DNA of 64,000 bases from Pseudomonas synxantha. GTDB lineage: Bacteria > Pseudomonadota > Gammaproteobacteria > Pseudomonadales > Pseudomonadaceae. The notes below the pieces were generated by a model. It was not told the origin of the DNA. It worked only from the letters and a program-made list of their open reading frames with translations, and ran no database searches. Below are positions 26,324 through 34,944 of the stretch, in pieces (the first letter of the stretch is position 1; every line of letters starts with the position of its first letter). The position numbers were made by a program, and so were the translations under genes. The stretch is from NCBI RefSeq assembly GCF_900105675.1, contig NZ_LT629786.1, forward strand, positions 3,720,001 through 3,784,000, read 5' to 3'.

Positions 26324-26717
26324 AAATCATTCAAAACCGCATGCAAATCGCAGCCACTAACTAACATACTCATGCGATTACGAAGTAGAGCGAATCAAGA
26401 ACGCAAACTTCCACGAATTCGCTCTCTTCATTCAAAAAAAGTATCTTTTATTGAGTTAATTATTCTCTGCGCTCGGGTTGATCGAGATGGTGACGGCGAA
26501 AAGGGATTACGCCCCCACAGGAATATCATAGGGTTTGAACCGCACAACCTCCTCACCATGCCAGTCATTCACCTGCACCATACGCGCCTGTGGACGGGCA
26601 AAAAACGGGGACAGATTATTTAATATTTAGGTCTCGCATCGCACGATCAACACCCAGCCTCCTCCGATCCATTCCTGATAAACTGCCCACCCTTCGCATT
26701 CTCCATCCAAGACTCCA
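26324..26717. other. Island edge with a degraded coding fragment and a GGGGACAGATT motif
   Basis: About 390 bp between the SLOG gene and dusA. On the minus strand, 26507-26626 reads as a coding-like tail (Q-A-R-M-V-Q-V-N-D-W-H-G-E-E-V-V-R-F) ending in a stop, without a proper start; I do not recognise it. Next to it, at about 26605, AACGGGGACAGATTATT resembles a motif often found beside Y1 (REP-associated/IS200-like) transposase genes. A plus-strand frame over the same bases looks spurious. Composition returns to GC-rich at about 26,640. Confidence 0.4.
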
Positions 26718-27713
26718 ATGCCTTCAGCCATAGCTCCACCGCAAGCCCTCTCCCGCCGCTTCTCCGTCGCCCCCATGATGGACTGGACTGACCGCCACTG
26801 CCGGTTCTTCCTACGCCTGCTCTCCAAACACGCCCTGCTCTACACCGAGATGGTCACCACCGGCGCTATCCTCCACGGCGACCACGAGCGCTTCCTGCGC
26901 CACAACGAAGCCGAGCACCCGCTGGCACTGCAATTGGGCGGCAGTGTTCCGGCTGATCTGGCCGCCTGTGCCCGTATGGCCGAGGCCGCAGGCTACGACG
27001 AAGTGAACCTGAACGTCGGCTGCCCCAGCGACCGGGTGCAGAACAACATGATCGGCGCGATCCTCATGGCGCACCCTGCCCTGGTGGCGGACTGTGTGAA
27101 GGCCATGCGCGATGCGGTGTCGATTCCGGTGACGGTAAAGCACCGTATCGGCATCAATGGCCGGGACAGTTATGCCGAGCTGTGTGATTTCGTCGGGACA
27201 GTGAAGGATGCCGGTTGCACCAGTTTTACCGTGCATGCGCGGATTGCGATTCTGGAGGGGCTGTCGCCCAAGGAGAACCGGGACATTCCGCCGTTGCGTT
27301 ATGACGTGGCGGAGCAGTTGAAGCGGGATTTTCCGGGGTTGGAGATTAATCTCAATGGTGGGATCAAGACGTTGGAGCAGTGCCAGGAGCATTTGCAGAC
27401 GTTCGATGGGGTGATGCTGGGGCGGGAGGCTTATCACAATCCGTATCTGTTGGCGGAGGTGGATCAGCGGTTGTTTGGCAGTGAGGCGCCGGTGATTAGT
27501 CGGGCGCAGGTGTTGGTGCAGTTGCGGCCTTATATTGCTGAGCATTTGGCCAGTGGTGGGACGATGCACCATATTACTCGGCATGTGTTGGGGTTGGGTA
27601 CTGGGTTTCCGGGGGCTCGTAAGTTCAGGCAGTTGTTGTCCGTGGATATTCATAAAGCGGCGGATCCGTTGGCGTTGCTGGATCAGGCTGGGGAATTGTT
27701 GGAAGGGCGGTGA
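26718..27713 (+). CDS. dusA: tRNA-dihydrouridine synthase A
   Basis: FMN-dependent enzyme reducing uridine to dihydrouridine at positions 20/20a of tRNA. The 331-residue protein starts with a short variable leader, then the DusA block F-S-V-A-P-M-M-D-W-T-D-R-H-C-R. The catalytic Cys lies in N-V-G-C-P-S-D near residue 102, and V-K-H-R-I-G-I follows. Length is normal. dusA is known as an integration site for prophages and islands in Gram-negative bacteria, and here AT-rich accessory DNA ends directly upstream. The gene itself appears intact. Confidence 0.93.
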   Translation: MPSAIAPPQALSRRFSVAPMMDWTDRHCRFFLRLLSKHALLYTEMVTTGAILHGDHERFLRHNEAEHPLALQLGGSVPADLAACARMAEAAGYDEVNLNVGCPSDRVQNNMIGAILMAHPALVADCVKAMRDAVSIPVTVKHRIGINGRDSYAELCDFVGTVKDAGCTSFTVHARIAILEGLSPKENRDIPPLRYDVAEQLKRDFPGLEINLNGGIKTLEQCQEHLQTFDGVMLGREAYHNPYLLAEVDQRLFGSEAPVISRAQVLVQLRPYIAEHLASGGTMHHITRHVLGLGTGFPGARKFRQLLSVDIHKAADPLALLDQAGELLEGR

Positions 27714-27763
27714 CTGGGTAGCTTGCAGCGGGTCAGTTCGTTATGGGTTGACTGACATACTGC

Positions 27764-27789
27764 AATCGGGGGCAAGCCCCCTCCCACAT
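27764..27789. repeat. Single REP element after dusA
   Basis: One copy (ATCGGGGGCAAGCCCCCTCC plus CAC) without an inverted partner, between co-directional dusA and tal. Confidence 0.75.
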
Positions 27790-27995
27790 TTGGTGCGGCG
27801 TGTGGCGATGAAGGCGCTATCGGGCAGTTGGGTTGAACCTGCCAGCGATTTTGCCCTCCTATTGAACACCACTGCCGGTAATTCAAACGGCCGTTTCCAG
27901 GTTATTGCCCCCGCAAACGACCTAACGCATTTGCGCCCTTGAGCGCCTGCCAGCGCTCGGGTAATGTCATCAGACCCACAGGACAGAGCACGCCC

Positions 27996-28922
27996 ATGAC
28001 TTCCAAGCTGGAACAACTCAAGCAATTCACCACCGTCGTAGCCGATACCGGCGATTTTTCTACCCTCGCCAAGCTCAAGCCGCAGGACGCTACCACCAAC
28101 CCTTCCCTGCTGCTCAAGGCTGCGTCGATCCCTGGCTATGCCAAGCTGCTGGATGAGTGTGTACAGGACTGCAACGGCGATGTGGGCCTGGCCAGTGACC
28201 GTTTTGCCGTGGCGGTCGGCCAGGAGATCCTTAAAGTAGTGCCGGGCCGTATTTCCACTGAGGTGGATGCGCGCCTGTCGTTCGACGAGGCGGCCATTCT
28301 CAAGCGTGCGCACCGTCTGATCGACCTGTACGACAAAGCCGGGGTCAGCCGCGATCGCGTGCTGATCAAAATCGCCTCCACCTGGGAAGGCATCCGCGCC
28401 GCGGAGAAGCTGGAAAAAGAAGGCATCCAGACCAACCTGACGCTGCTGTTCTCTTTCGCCCAGGCCGTGGCCTGCGCTGAAGCCGGTGTGTTCCTGATTT
28501 CGCCGTTCGTGGGCCGTATCTACGATTGGTACAAGAAGGCCAACGGCAACGACTACACCGGTTCCGATGACCCAGGCGTGCAGTCGGTGACGCGCATCTA
28601 CAACTACTACAAGGCCAATGGCTACAAGACTGTGGTGATGGGCGCGAGCTTCCGTAACCTGAGCCAGATTGAAGAGCTGGCCGGGTGTGACCGCCTGACC
28701 ATCAGCCCGGACCTGCTGGAGAAGCTGGCGGCGGATGAAGGCAAGCTGGAGCGCAAGCTGGCGCCAGGCCATGCCGGTGAGGCCCGCGTGCATATGACTG
28801 AAGCGCAGTTCCGTTGGGAGTCTAACGAGGATGCGATGGCGACTGAAAAGCTGGCCGAGGGCATTCGCCAGTTTGCTCGGGATCAGGAGAAGCTGGAGGC
28901 GTTGTTGTCGGCCAAGCTGTAA
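27996..28922 (+). CDS. tal: Transaldolase
   Basis: Cytosolic transaldolase of the TalB type. It moves a dihydroxyacetone unit between sedoheptulose-7-phosphate and glyceraldehyde-3-phosphate in the non-oxidative pentose phosphate pathway. The ATG at 27996 gives 308 residues beginning M-T-S-K-L-E-Q-L-K; an upstream in-frame start adds an implausible leader. The Schiff-base Lys is in [10 protein letters not shown] at about 125-134, preceded by the D-A-T-T-N-P-S-L block. A strong terminator follows. In P. aeruginosa tal likewise adjoins the STAS and response-regulator genes found next here. Confidence 0.95.
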   Translation: MTSKLEQLKQFTTVVADTGDFSTLAKLKPQDATTNPSLLLKAASIPGYAKLLDECVQDCNGDVGLASDRFAVAVGQEILKVVPGRISTEVDARLSFDEAAILKRAHRLIDLYDKAGVSRDRVLIKIASTWEGIRAAEKLEKEGIQTNLTLLFSFAQAVACAEAGVFLISPFVGRIYDWYKKANGNDYTGSDDPGVQSVTRIYNYYKANGYKTVVMGASFRNLSQIEELAGCDRLTISPDLLEKLAADEGKLERKLAPGHAGEARVHMTEAQFRWESNEDAMATEKLAEGIRQFARDQEKLEALLSAKL

Positions 28923-28936
28923 GGGCAGATAGCAGC

Positions 28937-28973
28937 AAAAAGGGCGGCACCTGTGAGGGTGCCGCCCTTTTTT
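28937..28973 (+). terminator. Intrinsic terminator of tal
   Basis: GGGCGGCACC-TGTGA-GGGTGCCGCCC forms a strong GC stem followed by TTTTTT, 20 bp after the tal stop. An A-run on the left means it might also work in reverse. Confidence 0.9.
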
Positions 28974-29008
28974 GTGTGCGCCAGCCTCAAGCCAGTCGCA
29001 GATCAACT

Positions 29009-29096
29009 GCGGGAGGGGGCTTGCTCCCGATTGCGGACTGTCAGCTGGATATGTGCCGACTGATACACCGCTATCGGGAGCAAGCCCCCTCCCACA
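29009..29096. repeat. REPIN between tal and STAS gene
   Basis: Two inverted REP copies between the convergent tal and rssC-like genes. The first copy carries a C in place of T at its left end. Confidence 0.9.
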
Positions 29097-29123
29097 TGGG
29101 TATGTGTTTGGTCAGAGAAGCCG

Positions 29124-29606
29124 TCAGTGGCGCTCGAGGGCGTTGACCAGGTCGTGGAAGGCTTCGCGGTTGGACTCGTTGAGGCCCATGAGGATCTTGT
29201 GCGCTTCCAGCACCTTGACCCGTACGATCTCTTCGGACTGGTCTTGCGACGGCAGGTCGGTGAGGCATTCCGGGCAAGGGATTGGGCGGTCAACGATGTT
29301 GAACACCTGGTCGAAGCCCATGGACTGCAACAGACGGGTGATGTCTTCGTGGGTGGTGACGACCGTCGGCAACAGGCCGACCTTCTGTCGCGACAGAATG
29401 GACAGCTTGGCCAACAGCCCCAGGGTGGTGCTGTCGATGCTGCGGGTTTCGGTCAGATCGATCACGATCGCCGAGAAGTTCAGCGCTGTGAAGATCCGCT
29501 CAATCGTCGCATCCAGCGCCGAACACAAGGTCAGGCGCACTTCGCCGACAAACTTGAGGACGAAGGTCCCGTCTTGCTCGGCGAATTGGATTCTTCCGGT
29601 ACTCAT
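29124..29606 (-). CDS. rssC: STAS-domain anti-sigma factor antagonist
   Basis: A 160-residue STAS protein. The phosphorylatable Ser/Thr lies in I-D-S-T-T-L-G at about 60-66, following I-V-I-D-L-T-E. A C-terminal extension with C-P-E-C-L-T-D-L-P follows. The ATG at 29606 overlaps the stop of the response-regulator phosphatase gene (TGATG), so they are co-translated. By family logic the PP2C phosphatase dephosphorylates this antagonist to control partner switching. The pair matches P. aeruginosa PA2797-PA2798, called RssC-RssB. The symbol is by analogy. The C-x-x-C pair is unusual for a STAS protein. Confidence 0.8.
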   Translation of the reverse strand: MSTGRIQFAEQDGTFVLKFVGEVRLTLCSALDATIERIFTALNFSAIVIDLTETRSIDSTTLGLLAKLSILSRQKVGLLPTVVTTHEDITRLLQSMGFDQVFNIVDRPIPCPECLTDLPSQDQSEEIVRVKVLEAHKILMGLNESNREAFHDLVNALERH

Positions 29607-30787
29607 CAAAGATTCCTGCTCAACACCAATAGGGCGATATCATCCGGCATCTCCCCTAGCGTGGCCAATCCAAAAACCTGCCGCAGGCCATCCAGGCTGC
29701 CGCCCGCCGACTTGACCTTTTGGGGCAAGGCGGCTTCTTTCTCTTTGAGTGTAGGCTCTGGCAAAAGGTCCAGGATGCCGTCGGACATCAGCGTCAGGCT
29801 GAAGGTCGGCGGCAGTTCCAGGATGTGGTCTTCGTAGGTGGCTTCATTGAACAAGCCTACGGGCAGGCCACGCCCTTCCAGGTAGCGCACACTGTCAGGA
29901 GTGTACAAAACAGGCATCGGCAGGTGGCCGCCAATGCTGTAGGTCAAAAGACCGGTTTCTTCATCGATCACGCCGCCAACCATCGTCACGTGCTTGCCCA
30001 GCTTACAGCTGATCAGGCCCCGGTTGATGTGGCCCAGCACCTCGGAGGGGGTGAACTCCGGCAAGGTGCCATTGCGCTTGGACTCGAACAACAGCCGTGT
30101 GGTCATGAACTTCAACAACACGGTCACAAAGGCAGAAGAGGCGCCATGGCCGGAAACGTCGGCCAGGTAGAACGCCACGCGTCGCTCATCGACGCGGAAG
30201 TAGTCGACAAAATCACCCGACAGGTACAACGACGGGATGATCTGGTGGGCAAACTTGAACTCATCGATGCTCCAGGGGCTCACCGGCAGCATGTTCATCT
30301 GTACCTGGCGACCGGCGTTCTGGTCTTCCTGGAGCAGATTCAGGCTGGCTTCGAGCTCGCGGTTGGCGGTCTCGAGCTTTTCGCGGTAGCGCTGGTTTTC
30401 CAGGAGCAGGCGGGCACGGTCCAGGGCGCGGCGCACCGAGTGCTCCAGCACGGCCAGGTCTTCCAGGGGCTTGATCAGGTAATCGGCAGCGCCCAGGCGC
30501 AGGGCTTCCACGGCATCGTTCATGACCCCGGCACCGGACACGACAATCACCGGCGTCTGCGGGGCAAGCTCGGTCACCTGGCGAATCAGCTCCAGGCCGC
30601 CCATCTGGGGCATGCGCAGGTCGCAGATCACAAGGTCGGGCTTGTCGCGCTCGAATACCTGGAGACCCTGTTGGCCATTACTGGCCTGCAGGACGCTGAA
30701 GCCACTGTCTTCCAAATAGGCCGCGAGGCTCGCGCGCACTACTTCGTCGTCATCGATTATCAGCAGCGTGGCACTGGTTTTTTGCAT
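29606..30787 (-). CDS. rssB: Response regulator with PP2C-type phosphatase output (RssB-like)
   Basis: A 393-residue two-domain regulator. The receiver domain is at about 5-122, with the acceptor Asp in L-V-I-C-D-L-R-M-P. A coiled-coil linker follows at ~130-165, then a SpoIIE/PP2C Ser/Thr phosphatase from about 175 (Y-L-A-D-V-S-G-H-G, S-D-G-I-L-D, D-D-I-A-L-L-V-L). It is upstream of and overlaps the STAS gene. Pseudomonas RssB orthologues carry this phosphatase domain and, with RssC, affect RpoS-dependent stress responses; E. coli RssB lacks an active one. It is divergent from a PilZ gene. Likely active, since the metal-binding Asp residues are present. Confidence 0.87.
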   Translation of the reverse strand: MQKTSATLLIIDDDEVVRASLAAYLEDSGFSVLQASNGQQGLQVFERDKPDLVICDLRMPQMGGLELIRQVTELAPQTPVIVVSGAGVMNDAVEALRLGAADYLIKPLEDLAVLEHSVRRALDRARLLLENQRYREKLETANRELEASLNLLQEDQNAGRQVQMNMLPVSPWSIDEFKFAHQIIPSLYLSGDFVDYFRVDERRVAFYLADVSGHGASSAFVTVLLKFMTTRLLFESKRNGTLPEFTPSEVLGHINRGLISCKLGKHVTMVGGVIDEETGLLTYSIGGHLPMPVLYTPDSVRYLEGRGLPVGLFNEATYEDHILELPPTFSLTLMSDGILDLLPEPTLKEKEAALPQKVKSAGGSLDGLRQVFGLATLGEMPDDIALLVLSRNL

Positions 30788-31063
30788 GTGGGCAAACGGC
30801 GCCAGAATTAGGTTGGCGTAGGCGGCTCGGCAATGGCCGGACTCGCGTACTGGATTCGCTTTCTAGCCTCTCTGTCCTACAAAGCATTGGGATTTCGCCC
30901 ATGCACAACGGTAAAGCAGAGGTGCCCTTCTAAGGCGCAGACGGTACTCCCATCCGTGAGGGGTTTCAAGCTCATGCCGATGGTCGCCGGGCGTCTTTAC
31001 ATCGCAAATCACCGGGAGTTATAAGAACTGCCACTACCCCAACGTAAAGTAAGGATGGATGCT

Positions 31064-31360
31064 GTGAGCGAACACGAGCGCGACTACGCCGAAAAACGCG
31101 ATTTCATCCGCATGCGGGTGGACGCCAATGTGTCCCTGATCCACGCCGGGCAGGAGATTGAAGGTGTATGCCTGGACCTTTCCAGCTCCGGCATGCAGGT
31201 GCAGGCGCCGCGCCAGTTCAACGTGGGCGACCCACTGACCGTACGCATCGATTCAGAGCACGCAGCACTCAAGGGCCTGGAGGCAGACACTGAAGTCGTG
31301 TGGACCAAGGCTGCGGGCGATGAACAGCACTTGGGTCTCAGGATCTTGAAGATGCGCTGA
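31064..31360 (+). CDS. PilZ-domain protein
   Basis: A ~98-residue single PilZ domain, the usual receptor for cyclic di-GMP. The R-x-x-x-R signature is seen in K-R-D-F-I-R-M-R, and the D-x-S-x-x-G part in L-D-L-S-S-S-G-M. The GTG at 31064 is preferred because AAGGATGG sits 5-10 bp upstream; the in-frame ATG at 31055 overlaps that site and would add three residues. It is divergent from rssB and convergent with mlaA. The same neighbour order occurs in P. aeruginosa (PA2797-PA2800). Target protein unknown. Confidence 0.82.
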   Translation: MSEHERDYAEKRDFIRMRVDANVSLIHAGQEIEGVCLDLSSSGMQVQAPRQFNVGDPLTVRIDSEHAALKGLEADTEVVWTKAAGDEQHLGLRILKMR

Positions 31361-31371
31361 AATGCGCGCAC

Positions 31372-31404
31372 AAAAAAGGCGACCTTTCAAAAGGTCGCCT
31401 TTTT
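31372..31404. terminator. Bidirectional terminator (PilZ / mlaA)
   Basis: AAGGCGACCTT and AAGGTCGCCTT pair around a 4-5 base loop, with A-run left and T-run right. It can end both convergent transcripts. Confidence 0.9.
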
Positions 31405-31423
31405 CATTTCAAAACGTCACGGC

Positions 31424-32113
31424 CTAGAAGTCGTCAACGACCTTGCCATCCTTGACCTTGAACTCACGGTTCTGCAGGTAGGCGTTACGAATGAAGGTGT
31501 ACTTGTCGCCGCTGATCAGCTTTTCGCTGTCGAGCAAGCTGGCGCGCACGTCGACGACGTTCAGGCCGAAGGTGCTGTTACGCCAGCCGATGTCGTTCAT
31601 GTAGCGGTAGGGTTGGGTGTAGCTGTCGACGTATTTGGACGGCGCATCACGCAAGGTGCTTGGGCCGAGCAACGGGATCATCACGTATGGACCGCTGCCG
31701 ACGCCCCAGTAGCCGAGGGTCTGGCCGAAGTCTTCATCGCTGCGATGCAGCCCCATTTTGGTGCCGACGTCGATAAAGCCCAGCACGCCAAACGTGGTGT
31801 TGACCAGCAGGCGAGCCGTGTCGACGCCAGCATTGTAGGGCTTGAGTTGCAGGACGTTGTTGGCCAGGTTGCCGACATCACCGATGTTGCGGAAGAAGTT
31901 GTGAACGCCGTCCTGCACAAATTGCGGGGTCACGAACTGATAGCCCTGGGCGATTGGCTTGAGGGCGTAGGTATCAACGGTGTCGTTGAAGGTGAAGATC
32001 GGGCGGTTGACGCTTTCCCATGGGTCATCTTCCGACGCGGCTTGTACGGCGAAAGGTGCCAACAGCACGGTGGCACACACCGACAGCTGAGCGAAGTAAT
32101 GGCTCCAGCGCAT
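31424..32113 (-). CDS. mlaA: Phospholipid transport protein MlaA (VacJ)
   Basis: Outer-membrane component that removes mislocalised phospholipids from the outer leaflet and hands them to MlaC. The 229-residue protein has an N-terminal signal peptide ending A-V-Q-A. There is no lipobox Cys, so unlike E. coli MlaA it seems not to be lipidated, as in other Pseudomonas VacJ proteins. Family blocks include D-P-W-E-S-V-N-R-P-I-F, F-F-R-N-I-G-D-V, G-Q-T-L-G-Y-W-G and G-P-Y-V-M-I-P. It appears to be monocistronic. In Pseudomonas mlaA is normally apart from the mlaFEDCB operon. Confidence 0.92.
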   Translation of the reverse strand: MRWSHYFAQLSVCATVLLAPFAVQAASEDDPWESVNRPIFTFNDTVDTYALKPIAQGYQFVTPQFVQDGVHNFFRNIGDVGNLANNVLQLKPYNAGVDTARLLVNTTFGVLGFIDVGTKMGLHRSDEDFGQTLGYWGVGSGPYVMIPLLGPSTLRDAPSKYVDSYTQPYRYMNDIGWRNSTFGLNVVDVRASLLDSEKLISGDKYTFIRNAYLQNREFKVKDGKVVDDF

Positions 32114-32308
32114 AGCTTTTGCTCCTTGAATGGTCTGTCATGGGCGCTATGCCCTGAATAAGGCCGTCAGTATATGACGGAAGTGCGTGTTTAGGCAGCT
32201 ACTAGGATCGGTCTTACTGAAAATGCACAAAATTCCTACAATTACCGCCAGTGTCATGCCCTTGTCATCCCGCCCCGATAGTGTTGCTGCTATTTCAGGG
32301 ACGTTCAG

Positions 32309-32917
32309 ATGCCACACGCCGAGATTGCCATCGCCACAGCCCCCTCTTTGACCGCCGTGTTATTTGGCCTGAGTGGCTGCCTGGTGGATTTTGGTTCCCT
32401 GGCGCGTACCGATTCGCCCTGCCCCGGGTCCGTGGCCACACCCGGTGCTTTAAAAAGCCTGCGTAGCCTGAAAGAACTAGGCGTGCCCTGCGCCTGGCTG
32501 GATGAACTGCCGCCCTCGGTTACCACGCCCCTGTCCACCAGCCTGCCGGACTGGGTCAAGGCCGCCTCACCCTCCTCCATCCGCTGGCCCGCGCCCCACG
32601 CCTGCTGGCAAGCCTTGATGGAGTTGAACATCGAACGCCTGGAAGGTTGCGTACTGGTCAGTGGCGAGCCGCGCCTGCTGCAATCGGGCCTCAATGCCGG
32701 GTTGTGGACCATCGGCCTGGCCTCCTGTGGCTCGCTCTGCGGCCTGTCACCCGAGCAATGGCAGGCGCTGACCGCGCAGCAACGCGAATACAAACGCGGC
32801 AAGGCGACGGTGGCGCTCTATGGCCTGGGCGTGCACTCTGTGATCGACCACCTCGGCGAGCTCGGCAGCTGCCTGGCAGACATCAGCCTGCGCCGGCTCA
32901 AAGGCGAGAAGCCCTGA
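32309..32917 (+). CDS. Degenerate phosphonatase-like HAD protein
   Basis: A 202-residue protein related to phosphonoacetaldehyde hydrolase-type HAD enzymes. The first strand reads V-L-F-G-L-S-G-C-L-V-D-F-G, aligning with the F-D-W-A-G-T-x-V-D-F-G motif of PhnX. The nucleophile Asp is replaced by Gly and the Thr by Cys, so the usual phosphatase chemistry should be lost. Later parts are hard to align, and the metal-binding acidic motif is not evident. The position matches P. aeruginosa PA2803. It may be a binding protein or pseudoenzyme. No operon partner overlaps it; DUF4404 follows after 111 bp. Confidence 0.7.
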   Translation: MPHAEIAIATAPSLTAVLFGLSGCLVDFGSLARTDSPCPGSVATPGALKSLRSLKELGVPCAWLDELPPSVTTPLSTSLPDWVKAASPSSIRWPAPHACWQALMELNIERLEGCVLVSGEPRLLQSGLNAGLWTIGLASCGSLCGLSPEQWQALTAQQREYKRGKATVALYGLGVHSVIDHLGELGSCLADISLRRLKGEKP

Positions 32918-33028
32918 TCAAGATCATGCACGGTTGGCCCCAGTGGATTAATCTACAGGTCAGCCCGTAGACCTTTCGCGGCGTGCCGTGGTCTATGCCA
33001 GTGACTATCGATAAAAGGAAAGAACGTC

Positions 33029-33295
33029 ATGCCTGATCGCAAAAAGCTGGAAGAACAGGTCGAGATCCTGCGCGGGCAGTTGGAACAGGAGCCACCGCTG
33101 TCACCGGAAAAACGTGAAGCGTTGGAGGAACTGATTGCCAAGTTCGAAGTGCAACTTGAATTGGAACCGGCCACTCAGACGCCGAGCATCTCCGACGATG
33201 TGAATCAGGCTGCCATAGAGTTCGACGCTGAGCACCCGGTCATTTCCGGGACATTGCGCAATATCATGATCACCCTGGGCAATATCGGCATCTAA
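33029..33295 (+). CDS. DUF4404 family protein
   Basis: An 88-residue protein. The N-terminal ~50 residues are a charged helical segment, likely coiled-coil (K-L-E-E-Q-V-E-I-L-R-G-Q-L). The C-terminal part contains F-D-A-E-H-P-V-I-S-G-T-L-R, the conserved end of DUF4404 proteins. AAAGGAAAG precedes the ATG. Function is unknown. Confidence 0.8.
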   Translation: MPDRKKLEEQVEILRGQLEQEPPLSPEKREALEELIAKFEVQLELEPATQTPSISDDVNQAAIEFDAEHPVISGTLRNIMITLGNIGI

Positions 33296-33323
33296 CCTGC
33301 CCGCCAGCCAAGCAAAGACCCGC

Positions 33324-33414
33324 ATGTGGGAGGGGGCTTGCTCCCGATAGCAGAAGTTCAGACACAGATGCTGTGACTGACACGCCGCTATCGGGAGCAA
33401 GCCCCCTCCCACAT
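33324..33414. repeat. REPIN between DUF4404 gene and queF
   Basis: Two inverted copies of the common REP with ATGTGGGAGG and CCTCCCACAT ends, between convergent genes. Confidence 0.9.
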
Positions 33415-33432
33415 TTGCTTGTGTGTGCAGGC

Positions 33433-34263
33433 TTACTGACGCGCCAGGCGCACGTTCAGGAACTGCGTATTTTCAGTGCTGCGGTACGGGTTGATATCTA
33501 AACCGCCCCGGCGCACATAGCGCGCATACACAGTCAACTTCTGCGGCTTGAGCAAGCGCTGCAGGTCCAGGAAGATCCGCTCCACGCACTGCTCATGGAA
33601 GTCCGAGTGCTGGCGAAAACTCACGATATATTCCAGCAGGCTGGCGTGATCCAGCGCCGCGCCACGGTACTCCACCACCACACTGCCCCAATCGGGCTGG
33701 CTGGTCACCGGGCAGTTGGATTTGAGCAAGTGGCTGTGCACGCTCTCCTCAACAACACGCGAGTCATCACAGCGCAGCAGCTCCGGGCGCGGGTGCTCGT
33801 AGCTGCTGACATTGATATCCAGGCCGTCAATGCACGCACCCGGCAACGCCATCACACCTTCGGCCTCGATGTCGGCCAGGCTGCGGATGCGCACAGTCAC
33901 CGGCTTGCCGGCAGCAGCGCTGAGGTCGGTGCGCAAGGTAGCTTCAAGGCTTGGCGTATCGGCAAACGCAGTCTGGTTCAGCGAGTTGAGGTACAGCTTG
34001 AACGACTTGGACTCGATGATGTTCGGCGAGTCCGCCGGAATGCTGAACTCACCGATGGCCACCACCGGTTTGCCCGACGGCAGCAACCAGGACAGTTCGA
34101 AGCAATTCCAGAAATCCACGCCCTTGTACGGCAGGGTCTCGGCGCTCAGGCCCAGTTCGGCCCACTTGGCGGCACGCGGGATCGGGAACAGCAACGAAGG
34201 CGTATAGGTAGAGATGTATTCACTGGACTTGCCCAGCGGCGAATGTTCGGCTGCGGGATGCAT
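33433..34263 (-). CDS. queF: NADPH-dependent 7-cyano-7-deazaguanine reductase
   Basis: Reduces preQ0 to preQ1 in queuosine biosynthesis, the only known nitrile reduction in biology. The 276-residue length marks the long, YqcD-like (unimodular duplicated) QueF class of Gram-negatives. The QueF motif E-S-K-S-F-K-L-Y-L is visible at about 83-91. The catalytic Cys lies in [14 protein letters not shown] at about 185, which forms a thioimide with the substrate. It is a single gene, in the same neighbourhood as P. aeruginosa PA2806. Confidence 0.95.
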   Translation of the reverse strand: MHPAAEHSPLGKSSEYISTYTPSLLFPIPRAAKWAELGLSAETLPYKGVDFWNCFELSWLLPSGKPVVAIGEFSIPADSPNIIESKSFKLYLNSLNQTAFADTPSLEATLRTDLSAAAGKPVTVRIRSLADIEAEGVMALPGACIDGLDINVSSYEHPRPELLRCDDSRVVEESVHSHLLKSNCPVTSQPDWGSVVVEYRGAALDHASLLEYIVSFRQHSDFHEQCVERIFLDLQRLLKPQKLTVYARYVRRGGLDINPYRSTENTQFLNVRLARQ

Positions 34264-34329
34264 GGCGGAAACCTGGCTAAATAAACCGCGCCAGTCTACC
34301 AGCCTTTGCCCCCGCCCTTAACAAACGCC

Positions 34330-34851
34330 TCACTCAACGGTCAGTTTGCCGACCATGCCCGCTTGATAATGGCCGGGAAGGTTGCAAGCGAACTCCAGGC
34401 CCGTGGACTTGGTGAAGGTCCAGGTCAGTTCGGCCGTCTTGCCCGGCTCCACCAACACACTGTTGGGATCGTCATGTTTCATGCCGCCCATATCGCCGTG
34501 GCCCATGGCGCTGTGGTCCATCTTGCCCATGCCGGTGGCGGTGAGCATACCGCTGGCTTGCATCTGCAACATCTCCTTCTGGTGGGCGGCATGCATCGCC
34601 GCGTCGCCCAGGTTGAATTCGTGAAGCAGCTGGCCTTTGTTGACCAGTACAAACCGCACGGTTTCACCGGCCTTTACGTCCAGGGCCTTGGGCTCGAAGG
34701 CAATGTCCTGCAGCGTGACTTGCACAGTACGCGTGGCTTTATCCGCCGGTGCCGGCTGGCCGAACGCGTAGGTGTGAGCAGCGTCCGCCAGCGCATTGAA
34801 GCTCATCGCCAACAAGCAGCTCGCCAATAACAGGGGTGTGCGCAACGCCAT
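34330..34851 (-). CDS. Periplasmic cupredoxin (copper-responsive)
   Basis: A 173-residue exported copper protein. A signal peptide (M-A-L-R-T-P-L-L-L-A-S...A-L-A) precedes a cupredoxin fold. The type-1 copper ligands are visible: His in L-L-H-E-F-N-L-G, then Cys, His and Met in F-A-C-N-L-P-G-H-Y-Q-A-G-M. A Met/His-rich insertion (M-G-K-M-D-H-S-A-M-G-H-G-D-M-G-G-M-K-H) lies between the ligand loops and could bind extra copper. It is divergent from copRS with a Cus/Cop-type box between them, so induction by copper through CopR is expected. It matches P. aeruginosa PA2807. It probably buffers periplasmic copper. Confidence 0.87.
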   Translation of the reverse strand: MALRTPLLLASCLLAMSFNALADAAHTYAFGQPAPADKATRTVQVTLQDIAFEPKALDVKAGETVRFVLVNKGQLLHEFNLGDAAMHAAHQKEMLQMQASGMLTATGMGKMDHSAMGHGDMGGMKHDDPNSVLVEPGKTAELTWTFTKSTGLEFACNLPGHYQAGMVGKLTVE

Positions 34852-34930
34852 CTTTCACTCTCCAAAAAATAGGTGACCCGCTTGGGGCGCACTTTAAGAT
34901 AGCCTCGCTGCCAGCCAGCTGACTGCTAGA

Positions 34931-34944
34931 TTACAACTTTGTCA
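34931..34944. promoter_or_regulatory. Cus/Cop-type box (CopR binding site candidate)
   Basis: TTACAACTTTGTCA matches the copper-box consensus TGACAA-NN-TTGTCA at 11 of 12 defined bases. It lies between the divergent cupredoxin and copR genes, about 80 bp from each start. CopR binding is inferred from the match. Confidence 0.65.

Noticed and set aside
26372..26623. 83-codon frame before dusA
   Set aside because: No Shine-Dalgarno, and the coding-like signal in this stretch is on the opposite strand.
21019..26717. Phage attachment site or integrase for the island
   Set aside because: No integrase gene, tRNA end or pair of direct repeats could be seen.
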